In this document: piece after piece, positions 5,957 to 12,330 of the stretch
Numbering within the stretch: the stretch's first letter is position 1
Layout of the letters: every line of letters begins with the position of its first letter
Assembly (NCBI GenBank): GCA_021106915.1
Contig: JAIOTH010000064.1
Span: forward strand, 1 to 13,325
Direction: 5' to 3'
DNA: 13,325 nt
From: a bacterium
GTDB lineage: Bacteria; Patescibacteriota; Patescibacteriia; UBA1558; S5-K13
The notes under the pieces: model-generated
Told to the model about the DNA's origin: nothing
What the model saw: only the letters and a program-made list of their open reading frames with translations
Database searches by the model: none
Translations under genes and position numbers: made by a program

Positions 5957-6660
5957 TAAACAACACAAGGTTTGTCGGAGCATTTGGAACATTTACTGAT
6001 ATTACTGAACACAAAAACAACGAAGAAACTCTGAAACGGAATAAAGAAATGATTAATTTGTTAAACAAAATATTGCGACACGACTTAGCAAACAACTTAG
6101 CCGTAATTAGATCAGCTATAAGTATTTACGAAAGAAAAAATGATAAAAAAATGTTAACTGAAATTAAAAAAACAGTTGATAAATCCATCAGCCTCATTAA
6201 TAAAGTAAAAAATTTGGGGGAGAAAAAAAATTTAGGACTATATGATCTTAGGGGAACAATTGATAACCTGAGATGTCATTATCCAGATATAGTAATTGAC
6301 ATTACAGGTGACAGTAAAGTAATCGCTGATGAAAAAATATTTAGTATATTTGATAATCTATTCAGCAATGCCAATAACCATGGAAATGCAAAAAAAATTA
6401 ACATTACAATCACAGAAAATAAATCTCAGAATAATACAAAAGTAAAGGTTAATAACAATGGAAAAGATATCAATAAAAATATTATTAATAATATTTTTGA
6501 AGATGGCATTATGGATGATACTACTGGAAACACTGGAATTGGACTGGCCATCGTAAAACAAACGATGAAAATATACGGTGGTAGTGCAGAAGCCATAAAT
6601 ACAAAAAATGGCCCACTACTCACATTGGTATTTAAAAATACCAAAATTAAAACAAATTGA
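5935..6660 (+). CDS. Histidine kinase core (C-terminal part of the split PAS kinase)
   Basis: This holds the end of the PAS domain (VSANPI to GTFTDITEHK, residues 2-27) and a complete kinase core. The phospho-acceptor H-box is LRHDLANNLAVI, with the histidine at residue 49 (194 in the joined protein). The N-box is NLFSNANNHG (141-150). The first ATP-lid motif is NNNGKDI (173-179), and the G-box is GNTGIGLAIVK (198-208) followed by YGGSAEA. It would autophosphorylate on histidine and pass phosphate to an unknown response regulator. The ATG at 5935 has no Shine-Dalgarno site, and the PAS domain clearly begins upstream, so independent initiation is unlikely. The coding frame can be traced back to 5929, where it meets the A run. 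The two frames overlap by 22 nt, so coupled reinitiation is a weaker alternative. The gene ends with TGA and a strong terminator. Confidence 0.82.
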   Translation: MVSANPIINNTRFVGAFGTFTDITEHKNNEETLKRNKEMINLLNKILRHDLANNLAVIRSAISIYERKNDKKMLTEIKKTVDKSISLINKVKNLGEKKNLGLYDLRGTIDNLRCHYPDIVIDITGDSKVIADEKIFSIFDNLFSNANNHGNAKKINITITENKSQNNTKVKVNNNGKDINKNIINNIFEDGIMDDTTGNTGIGLAIVKQTMKIYGGSAEAINTKNGPLLTLVFKNTKIKTN

Positions 6661-6671
6661 AAAATTAATCC

Positions 6672-6702
6672 AAAAAGCGGAGAGAAATCCCCGCTTTTTT
6701 TT
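6672..6702 (+). terminator. Rho-independent terminator of the kinase gene
   Basis: GCGGAGA (6677-6683) pairs with TCCCCGC (6688-6694) with one A-C mismatch around a GAAA tetraloop. A-run and T-run (6695-6702) flank the stem. It begins 12 nt after the TGA stop. Confidence 0.92.
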
Positions 6703-6794
6703 ATTAACTTAGTTTAATAAATAAGGTGACATCCCAGTCTGATAATTACAATAAGGTTAATCTTGCTAAATCTAAAACTATTTAACAAAAGTCA

Positions 6795-6823
6795 TTGACA
6801 AAAACTAAATAAAAACCTAATCT
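6795..6823 (+). promoter_or_regulatory. Sigma70 promoter for the 44-aa membrane peptide gene
   Basis: Consensus TTGACA (6795-6800), a 17-nt spacer and TAATCT (6818-6823) precede a leader of about 35 nt with AGGAGG at 6854-6859. The sequence between the upstream terminator and this promoter (6703-6794) shows no gene. Confidence 0.7.
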
Positions 6824-6864
6824 TTAAATTAAGAAGAGGGAATAAAAAAATTAAGGAGGTAAAA

Positions 6865-6999
6865 ATGGAAATATTCATTATACTTTTTCTCATTGTTTTC
6901 GCTATTGGCTTCTTTCTTGAAGAAATAATAGTTGCTATTATTGTTCTTTTTGTAGCTGCTATCGTAGCTCAACTTTTAGAAGATAGAAGTAATAAGTAG
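6865..6999 (+). CDS. Small hydrophobic membrane peptide, 44 aa
   Basis: A 44-codon open frame (ATG 6865, TAG 6997-6999) encodes MEIFIILFLIVFAIGFF, then LEEII, then VAIIVLFVAAIVAQLL, and a charged tail EDRSNK. It has either two short membrane helices split by Glu-Glu or one long helix with a charged kink. The frame is supported by AGGAGG (6854-6859) 5 nt before ATG, a consensus promoter at 6795-6823 and a terminator at 7139-7168. I do not recognise the family. Small hydrophobic peptides of this size include type I toxins and small membrane-protein regulators, but nothing here establishes either. It stands alone between the kinase and the convergent NIF3-like gene. Confidence 0.7.
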   Translation: MEIFIILFLIVFAIGFFLEEIIVAIIVLFVAAIVAQLLEDRSNK

Positions 7000-7039
7000 T
7001 GGTAAAAATTACAATGAAAAAAATGCAACTATCTGAAAA

Positions 7040-7127
7040 TTTAGAGTAAACAAAATCACTCTAAAACGTACTTTAAAACATTTCAATTAATTTTAGGACA
7101 TAATAAAATTAACTAAAAATCCTAAAA
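7040..7127 (+). other. Structured 3' untranslated region with two inverted repeats
   Basis: After the 44-aa gene the transcript runs about 140 nt before its terminator. TTTAGAGT (7040-7047) pairs with ACTCTAAA (7058-7065) across 10 nt, and TTTTAGGA (7091-7098) pairs with TCCTAAAA (7120-7127) across 21 nt. There is no convincing reading frame here (one 11-codon frame at 7014 only). It may be a structured 3' UTR or carry a small RNA. Stems of 8 bp in AT-rich DNA can also arise by chance. Confidence 0.35.
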
Positions 7128-7138
7128 ATAAAATGAAA

Positions 7139-7168
7139 CAAGACGAAGAATAAACTTCGCCTTTTTTT
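7139..7168 (+). terminator. Rho-independent terminator downstream of the membrane peptide gene
   Basis: CGAAG (7144-7148) and CTTCG (7155-7159) with loop AATAAA form the inner stem. It extends outward past one A-C mismatch with G-C and A-T pairs and runs into seven T (7162-7168). It faces the convergent gene ending at 7203. Confidence 0.75.
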
Positions 7169-7202
7169 ATACACAAATTTTTATTTTCTATTTTCCTAAT
7201 CT

Positions 7203-8165
7203 TTAATTCCTAGACACTCTAATTAATCCCGAACAAGGAATAATCTCAATACCTTTTTTTTCTAATTCATCTAAAAATAAATTCATACCGATTGAGTCAG
7301 AAGACATATGCCCAGCAATAACAATATTTAAATGAGCCTTTTCAGCTTCTTTGCGATGTTCTTCTCCCATATGCATTCCTACAATAGTCCCGATTCCAGC
7401 ATCAGCTATTTTCTGATAATAAACTTTAGAACCACTAGTACCACCAGTAATTTCTGTCAAAGCAATTTTCCCTAGATATCTTTCTGGGCTACCAACAAAT
7501 AACTTTGGTCCAACTTTAGTTTTAATAGCTTCTTTGTACTCTGGGATTGTTTTTAATAGCTTTAATAAATCTTCCACTCTTTCTAATTTTTTCTCATTTT
7601 TCTTAATCAAATTATCTAAAAAAGTAGCCACTAAATTATCAGCTGGAGTATGAATATTCATCATTTCTAAACCCAATAAATTAGCAGTATCCACAGCTCG
7701 ATTATGATTAATCGGATTTACTCCTCGATTAACTTCACTCATTCTTAACTTAGTAATATCTTCCGCAATATTTATAGGAATACCATATTTATGAAGCAAC
7801 TCAATTTGTAAATCCATTACATCACCAAGTCCAGCCAAAGAAACTCCTTCTGGATGATGAGCGATAATTAAATCAATTGGATTCTTTTTGGAAAGTTCAT
7901 TAGCTAAAAGCACCTCACCAACTTCAATATCAATTCCAACTAAAACTCTTTTAACTTTTTTATTAAATCCTTTAGTTAAAACCCGAGAATCAGCATATGG
8001 ATTTGTTAAAATTTCTTGATCAAAATCTTTTTTCTCATCTGGTTTTAATTCCTGATATTTTTTATTAGTATACTTCAACTTTTTATTCACAAAATCTGAA
8101 CCTCGCAAATCATTTTTAACACCTAAATCTATTGCCAAATCATATATTTGTTTTATAGTCATCAT
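7203..8165 (-). CDS. NIF3-like dinuclear metal-center protein
   Basis: The 320-aa protein fits the NIF3/YbgI (GTP cyclohydrolase I type 2-like, COG0327) family, toroidal hexamers with a two-metal site and no agreed enzymatic role. Supporting motifs: the paired histidines of LIIAHHPEG (H103-H104), the aspartate of NIHTPADN (D176), and a C-terminal H-x3-acid pair in IAGHMSSDS (H286, D290; the family usually has Glu). The internal TGGTSGSKVYYQKIADAGI block (240-258) resembles the family's second half. The N-terminal 70 residues (charged, lysine-rich) are longer than in YbgI. Two adjacent ATGs begin the frame and no Shine-Dalgarno distinguishes them. It is monocistronic, convergent with the 44-aa gene and 195 bp downstream of gyrA on the same strand, separated from it by palindromic repeats. 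Confidence 0.8.
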   Translation of the reverse strand: MMTIKQIYDLAIDLGVKNDLRGSDFVNKKLKYTNKKYQELKPDEKKDFDQEILTNPYADSRVLTKGFNKKVKRVLVGIDIEVGEVLLANELSKKNPIDLIIAHHPEGVSLAGLGDVMDLQIELLHKYGIPINIAEDITKLRMSEVNRGVNPINHNRAVDTANLLGLEMMNIHTPADNLVATFLDNLIKKNEKKLERVEDLLKLLKTIPEYKEAIKTKVGPKLFVGSPERYLGKIALTEITGGTSGSKVYYQKIADAGIGTIVGMHMGEEHRKEAEKAHLNIVIAGHMSSDSIGMNLFLDELEKKGIEIIPCSGLIRVSRN

Positions 8166-8212
8166 AAAATTAGTCTTAAAGTTTATTTATAATAATTATT
8201 TCGACCTCTCCC

Positions 8213-8255
8213 TGTCCTTCTACCTTCGCTAAAGCTACGGTAGACAAGTCGGACA
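8213..8255. repeat. Nested palindromic repeat, left part of the nif3-gyrA gap
   Basis: TGTCC (8213-8217) pairs with GGACA (8251-8255). Inside, CTACC (8220-8224) pairs with GGTAG (8239-8243), and G..C pairs close the CTAAAG loop. It is the leftmost of three hairpin-forming units in 8166-8360, a 195-bp stretch without genes. Confidence 0.6.
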
Positions 8256-8256
8256 T

Positions 8257-8297
8257 CCCTCTCCTAGTCCCATTCTGGGATAATAATCAGGAGAAGG
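8257..8297. repeat. Palindromic repeat, middle unit of the nif3-gyrA gap
   Basis: TCTCCT (8260-8265) pairs with AGGAGA (8289-8294), and TCCC (8268-8271) pairs with GGGA (8277-8280) around ATTCT. It shares the CCCTCTCCT arm with the unit at 8325-8348, so the two look like related copies with different centres. Confidence 0.55.
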
Positions 8298-8324
8298 ACT
8301 ATATTTAAATTATTTGTTCTGACT

Positions 8325-8348
8325 CCCCTCTCCTGACTAGGAGAGGGG
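8325..8348. repeat. Perfect 10-bp hairpin just downstream of gyrA
   Basis: CCCCTCTCCT (8325-8334) and AGGAGAGGGG (8339-8348) are perfect complements around GACT. The adjacent bases TTGGGGGTGAGG (8349-8360) continue a GC-rich tail typical of dispersed bacterial repeats and end exactly at the gyrA stop. On the gyrA strand no T-run follows, so it is not a standard terminator, but it could block 3' exonucleases. Confidence 0.65.
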
Positions 8349-8360
8349 TTGGGGGTGAGG

Positions 8361-11060
8361 TTAAACTACAGTCACTGACACCACTTTATCCTCTATTTTC
8401 TTAAACCTCATCAATCTCACTCCTTGAGTAGCTCGACCAATAGTAGGAATATTTTTAAGAGCCAGTCTAATTACTTGAGCTCCACTTGAAATAATTATAA
8501 TATCTTTATCTTTATTCTCTTCATCTACTATAAAAGCTGAAACTATTTTACCAGTCTTGGTTGTCACTTTGGCGGTTTTTATTCCTGAACCACCTCGACC
8601 TTGAATTTTATAAGCCTTTAATTCAGTTCTTTTACCAAAGCCGTGCTCCATAACAATAGCTAGTTTGTCTTTGTTGCTTCTACTTTCATTAACAATGGAC
8701 ATTCCTACAACTTCATCATCAGTTTTTAACCTAATTCCTCGGACACCAGAAGCAGAACGACCCATAGATCTAATATTTTTTTCCTTAGTCCTAATAGATT
8801 GACCATTAGCTGTTATTAATATCACTTCATCCTTACCACTAGTTAATTTAACCCATCTCAATGAATCACCGTCTTTTAATTTAAGAGAAATTAGACCTGA
8901 TCTTCGCACATTAGCAAATTTATCAATCTCTGTTTTCTTAATTAGACCATTCTTAGTGACAAACATTAAATATTTGAACTGAGAGGTTTCATTATTAGGC
9001 AAAATAGCTGTCACTTTTTCCTCAGGAGCTAATTGTAAAAAATTAACAATATTTTGTCCCTTGGCTTGTCTAGTAGCTACTGGAATTTCATAAGATTTTA
9101 ATTGAAATACTCTACCCCGACTAGTAAAAAACAATAAATCTGAATGAGTTGTACAAGCAAATAATCGATCAATTATATCTTCTTCTTTAGTAGCTGAACC
9201 AATTACTCCTTTGCCTCCTCTATTTTGAGCATGAAAATTATCAGTGGACATCCGCTTAATATAACCATCTTTAGTCATAATTACCACAATATCTTCTTTA
9301 GGAATCATATCTTCAGTGGAAATTTTATCTACCCCACTCTTAATTATTCTGGTTCTTCGTTCATCACCATATTTTTCTTTAATTTCTTCTAATTCATCTT
9401 TAACAATTTTTAAAATTTTCTTAGGATCTTTCAAAATAGCAGTCAACTCTTTAATAATCTTCTTCTTTTCTTTTAACTCTTCCTCTAATTTCAATCTTTC
9501 TAAATTAGCTAATTGCTGTAATCTCATTTCTAAAATAGCAATTGTTTGTCTTTCTGAAAACTTAAACTTCTTCATTAAATTAACCTTGGCAACTTCCTTA
9601 TCTTTAGACTGCTTAATGGTCTTGATAATAGCATCAATTTTTTCTAAAGCCATCACCAAACCTTCTAAAATATGAGCTCGGTCTTTAGCTTTATTTAAAT
9701 CAAAAGTAATCCTTCGAGTAATAACCTCCTGACGATGTTTAATAAATTCTTCTAAAATTTCTTTTAAATTTAAAAGTCGAGGTTGTAAACCATCTACTAA
9801 AGCCACCATATTAAAATGAAATTTCTCTTGTAATTGAGTGTGCTTATACAAAGCATTAAGAACTTTTTTAGGATAAGCGCTATCTTTTAAATCAATAACT
9901 ACTCGAATACCATCTTTATTAGACTCATCCCTTAAATCTGTGATTCCTTTTATTTTTTTATCCTTAACTAGGGTAGCAATTTTTTCTACTAAAGTAGATT
10001 TATTAACTTGATAAGGAATTTCAGTAATTAATATTCTAAAGCCTCTTTTAGTTTCTTGAATATCAGTTTTAGCTCTGATTACCACTCCACCTCTCCCAGT
10101 AGAATAAGCTGATTTCATTTCTTTAACATCATAAACTATACCTCCAGTTGGAAAATCTGGACCTTTAACAAATTCCATTAAAGCATCTATATCTGCTTGA
10201 GGTTTATCAATTAAATGACAAGTGGCATCTACTAATTCTCCTAGATTATGAGGTGGAATATTAGTAGCCATTCCCACCGCAATACCCATTGAACCGTTCA
10301 ATAATAAATTTGGCAATTTAGCTGGTAAAACTACTGGCTCTTTTTGACTACCATCGTAATTTGGTCGGAAATTAACTGTATCTTTTTCAATATCAAACAA
10401 CATTTCCTCAGCCATTTTTTGCAATTTAGACTCTGTGTAACGCATAGCCGCTGCATGATCACCATCAACAGAACCGAAATTACCCTGACCATTAACTAGC
10501 ATATATCTTAAGGAAAATTCTTGAGCCATTCGCACCATAGAATCATAGACTGAAGTATCTCCATGAGGATGATACTTACCTAAAACTTCACCAACTACTG
10601 TAGCTGATTTTCTGAATTTTCCACCAGACTTAAGTCCTAATTTCCACATGGCATATAAAATTCTTCGATGTACTGGTTTTAAACCATCTCGCACATCAGG
10701 CAAAGCCCGAACCACAATCACGCTCATTGCATAATCCAAATAAGAAGTTTTCATTTCCTCTACCAAAGATTGATCGGAAATATTTTTACCATTAGGAGTT
10801 CTCTCTACCACTGCTTTATCTTCGACTATTTCTGGAATAACTGGTTCTGATTCAGTCTCTTTGATTATAGTTTTTTCTTTAAGCTCTTTTTTTATTTCTT
10901 TTTTCTCAGGAATAACTTTTTTCTCAATTTTTTTAACAATCTTCTTTGTTGGTTTTATAGCTTTCTTAGAGACTTTTTTTATTATTTTTTTAGCTGTTTT
11001 CTTAGTAGCTGGTTTTTTTATGATTTTTTTCTTAGTTACTTTTTTTACCTTCCAAGACAT
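8361..11060 (-). CDS. gyrA: DNA gyrase subunit A with lysine-rich N-terminal extension
   Basis: GyrA breaks and rejoins DNA in the A2B2 gyrase that introduces negative supercoils. The conserved part begins near residue 95 (LVEEMKTSYLDYAMSVI). It shows RALPDVRDGLKPVHRR (118-133), the quinolone-region sequence HPHGDTSVYDS (164-174), catalytic Tyr208 in AAAMRYTE, a long coiled coil (about 455-575) and a six-bladed C-terminal domain with a GyrA box QNRGGKG (612-618) and a second box-like QGRGGSG (820-826). The box favours gyrase over topoisomerase IV. Residues 1-85 are extra: about half lysine with KKIIKK and KPTKK blocks, then Glu/Lys-rich sequence, resembling histone-H1-like tails. No other ATG lies between residue 1 and M103, so the tail is probably translated. 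No Shine-Dalgarno. Its partner gyrB is outside the window. At 899 aa it is longer than the usual GyrA because of the tail. Confidence 0.96.
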   Translation of the reverse strand: MSWKVKKVTKKKIIKKPATKKTAKKIIKKVSKKAIKPTKKIVKKIEKKVIPEKKEIKKELKEKTIIKETESEPVIPEIVEDKAVVERTPNGKNISDQSLVEEMKTSYLDYAMSVIVVRALPDVRDGLKPVHRRILYAMWKLGLKSGGKFRKSATVVGEVLGKYHPHGDTSVYDSMVRMAQEFSLRYMLVNGQGNFGSVDGDHAAAMRYTESKLQKMAEEMLFDIEKDTVNFRPNYDGSQKEPVVLPAKLPNLLLNGSMGIAVGMATNIPPHNLGELVDATCHLIDKPQADIDALMEFVKGPDFPTGGIVYDVKEMKSAYSTGRGGVVIRAKTDIQETKRGFRILITEIPYQVNKSTLVEKIATLVKDKKIKGITDLRDESNKDGIRVVIDLKDSAYPKKVLNALYKHTQLQEKFHFNMVALVDGLQPRLLNLKEILEEFIKHRQEVITRRITFDLNKAKDRAHILEGLVMALEKIDAIIKTIKQSKDKEVAKVNLMKKFKFSERQTIAILEMRLQQLANLERLKLEEELKEKKKIIKELTAILKDPKKILKIVKDELEEIKEKYGDERRTRIIKSGVDKISTEDMIPKEDIVVIMTKDGYIKRMSTDNFHAQNRGGKGVIGSATKEEDIIDRLFACTTHSDLLFFTSRGRVFQLKSYEIPVATRQAKGQNIVNFLQLAPEEKVTAILPNNETSQFKYLMFVTKNGLIKKTEIDKFANVRRSGLISLKLKDGDSLRWVKLTSGKDEVILITANGQSIRTKEKNIRSMGRSASGVRGIRLKTDDEVVGMSIVNESRSNKDKLAIVMEHGFGKRTELKAYKIQGRGGSGIKTAKVTTKTGKIVSAFIVDEENKDKDIIIISSGAQVIRLALKNIPTIGRATQGVRLMRFKKIEDKVVSVTVV

Positions 11061-11208
11061 ATATTTTTAATTTCTAATTACTAATTTTTAATTTCAAATA
11101 AATTATAAATGATTCAATTTTAAATTAATTTTCAATGTTTTAGTTTTAAGTTAAAATACTTCCAATCAAACAAAAAAACAATTAAAAAATAATTATCCAA
11201 TTACCCTT

Positions 11209-11237
11209 ATTTTACCGCAAATTCAAGGAAAAATCAA
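11209..11237 (-). promoter_or_regulatory. Putative gyrA promoter
   Basis: On the reverse strand TTGATT (11237-11232), a 17-nt spacer and TAAAAT (11214-11209) lie about 150 nt before the gyrA ATG, implying a long AT-rich leader of about 140 nt. The divergent promoter at 11281-11309 lies within 50 bp, so the two could interfere. The remainder of 11061-11280 shows no gene, only A/T-rich direct repeats of the TTTCTAATTA type. Confidence 0.45.
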
Positions 11238-11280
11238 ATTAAAAAATCCCTAAAATCCTTAAAAAACCGGCAAATACCTC

Positions 11281-11309
11281 TTGACTTTTTTATTAAAATA
11301 TGCTAATTT
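11281..11309 (+). promoter_or_regulatory. Promoter of the two-gene orphan operon
   Basis: TTGACT (11281-11286), a 17-nt spacer and TAATTT (11304-11309) preceded by TGC give an extended -10. The first eleven bases match those of the kinase promoter (TTGACTTTTTT). The transcript would start near 11316, which excludes the upstream in-frame ATG at 11300 as the start. Confidence 0.65.
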
Positions 11310-11335
11310 TTAATATTAAAAATCAAATAAAAATA

Positions 11336-11340
11336 GGGGG
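11336..11340 (+). promoter_or_regulatory. G-run Shine-Dalgarno that decides the start at 11345
   Basis: AGGGGG ends 4 nt before ATG 11345, the same spacing as the other such sites in the window. The alternative start at 11300 has no site and lies upstream of the predicted transcription start. Confidence 0.65.
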
Positions 11341-11344
11341 AAAG

Positions 11345-11767
11345 ATGAAAAAAAACAATGATGAAACTAAAATTATTTCAATTTATGGTGATGATAAGGA
11401 ATTATTAGATAAATTTAAATATTTTGATAATAATCCTAAAAAAAGAGAAAAATTTATTTCACTAAAAAACGAGGTTATTGAAATAACTAATAAAACATAT
11501 CAGGAAATTTTCAAAATGTATGAAGATGAGTCTCTAAATGATCAAATTATTCTTCTAAAAAGATTATTAAAGCAAACAGTAAATCAGCAAATGACCTACG
11601 ACATATTATCTCATATGCTCTCACGTGGTTTGAATGCAACATTAGAATTACTTAAAAATGTTGTAAAAAAATATTGCCCATATTTAAACCAACCACATCT
11701 TGAGGTCTTAAAAGATGGAAAAAAATTCAAATTCATCAAAGGTAGATTAATCGAACTCAACGATTAA
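11345..11767 (+). CDS. Hypothetical protein, 140 aa, first gene of an orphan operon
   Basis: I do not recognise this protein. It is 140 aa, rich in Lys, Asn, Glu and Leu, and appears mostly alpha-helical from about residue 17 to 110 (KELLDKFKYF, LKNEVIEITNKTYQEIF, DQIILLKRLLKQTVNQQMTY). A conserved-looking C-terminal piece KKYCPYLNQPHLEVLKDGKKF (about 108-128) has one cysteine. There is no signal peptide or membrane helix. The start at 11345 is set by the G-run site and promoter position. The next gene follows after 28 nt with its own AGGAGG and shares the terminator, so the two form an operon. It is divergent from gyrA. Confidence 0.78.
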   Translation: MKKNNDETKIISIYGDDKELLDKFKYFDNNPKKREKFISLKNEVIEITNKTYQEIFKMYEDESLNDQIILLKRLLKQTVNQQMTYDILSHMLSRGLNATLELLKNVVKKYCPYLNQPHLEVLKDGKKFKFIKGRLIELND

Positions 11768-11795
11768 TTAATTAAAAATTATCTAAGGAGGAAAG

Positions 11796-12158
11796 ATGAA
11801 ACAATTATTAAAAGAAATGATTATTAGTACAAGAAAAATTTTAGAAGAATTGGAAAAATTAGAAAAACAAGAAAATCTTCTAAAAAAATCTAATGAAGGG
11901 TCATTCGAAACTGAATTTGTCAAATTAGAAGGAAACGAAGTAACTCCGGCGTTAAAAAGAATTATACAATTATGGCTTCGAAATAAAAACATTCATAATA
12001 TAAATACTATATATTTCTCTACCGATGGGGAATATATGGTAGTAACAATTATAAAAAATGATGGCTCTATAAAAACAAAAAAAGAAGTATGCAACCATCT
12101 GACCATCGAAGAAAAAAAGGCTAAAATAATAATTAATATACTTAATAGAATGGAATAG
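11796..12158 (+). CDS. Hypothetical protein, 120 aa, second gene of the orphan operon
   Basis: Unrecognised, 120 aa. Residues 1-32 form a heptad-like charged helix (LLKEMIISTRKILEELEKLE, then KQENLLKK) suggesting a coiled coil. The rest looks alpha/beta: FVKLEGNEVTPALKRIIQLWL (41-61), strands INTIYFST and YMVVTIIKNDGSI, and a final helix IEEKKAKIIINILNRME. One cysteine (C99). No membrane segment. AGGAGG stands 4 nt before ATG, and a Rho-independent terminator follows 20 nt after the stop. Cotranscription with the upstream gene suggests a shared function or a complex, but the sequence does not say which. Confidence 0.78.
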   Translation: MKQLLKEMIISTRKILEELEKLEKQENLLKKSNEGSFETEFVKLEGNEVTPALKRIIQLWLRNKNIHNINTIYFSTDGEYMVVTIIKNDGSIKTKKEVCNHLTIEEKKAKIIINILNRME

Positions 12159-12177
12159 TCTTTTTACAAACTATTCT

Positions 12178-12214
12178 AAAAGCTGTTCTGATTCTAATTC
12201 AGAACGGCTTTTTT
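12178..12214 (+). terminator. Rho-independent terminator of the orphan operon
   Basis: GCTGTTCTGA (12182-12191) pairs with TTCAGAACGGC (12199-12208 core) with one T-G wobble, flanked by AAAA on the left and TTTTTT on the right. The loop is 7 nt. Read in reverse it also carries a short T-run, so it might act weakly against reverse transcripts. Confidence 0.92.
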
Positions 12215-12235
12215 CTTTTCCTATATAAAAATGAG

Positions 12236-12256
12236 ATCCTGAAATAAATTCAGGAT
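12236..12256. repeat. Short hairpin repeat ATCCTGAA / TTCAGGAT
   Basis: A perfect 8-bp stem (12236-12243 with 12249-12256) with loop ATAAA, flanked by GAG and GACA. This GATCCTGAA-type hairpin is a form I associate with dispersed bacterial intergenic repeats. There is no T-run, and it sits between the forward terminator and the parB end. Confidence 0.5.
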
Positions 12257-12281
12257 GACAACAATTAAAAAACTATAAACT

Positions 12282-12330
12282 ACAGACGCAAGGCACCTGC
12301 CTGCCGGTAGGCAAGGTTACGTCTCTCCTA
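12282..12330. repeat. Composite palindromic repeat overlapping the parB stop
   Basis: The outer arms AGACG (12284-12288) and CGTCT (12320-12324) enclose an inner palindrome TGCCT..AGGCA (12298-12313, centre GCCGGT). The outer flanks match 321-330 and 337-347 exactly. The inner 21 bp (12295-12315) match, in reverse complement, the two halves at 5300-5311 and 5341-5349. The last three bases (12328-12330) are the parB stop codon, so the repeat end supplies the gene's terminus. Confidence 0.7.

Noticed and set aside
5501..6660. Stop-codon reassignment (UGA as glycine, as in some CPR lineages)
   Set aside because: The kinase gene uses TGA as its stop directly before a terminator, and no conserved gene has an in-frame TGA.
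6865..6999. Type I toxin-antitoxin interpretation of the 44-aa peptide
   Set aside because: Size and hydrophobicity fit, but no antisense promoter or antitoxin RNA could be pointed to, so it is kept as an unassigned membrane peptide.
8361..11060. ParC (topoisomerase IV) instead of GyrA
   Set aside because: A GyrA box QNRGGKG is present at residues 612-618 and the C-terminal domain has a full set of blade repeats.
10861..11070. Forward-strand hydrophobic 69-aa frame resembling a membrane protein
   Set aside because: It is the antisense of the lysine-rich gyrA tail: AAA/AAG codons read backwards give Phe and Leu codons. There is no ribosome site or promoter.
11300..11344. Upstream ATG at 11300 as start of the 140-aa protein
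   Set aside because: It overlaps the predicted -10 and precedes the likely transcription start; the ATG at 11345 has a G-run ribosome site 4 nt upstream.
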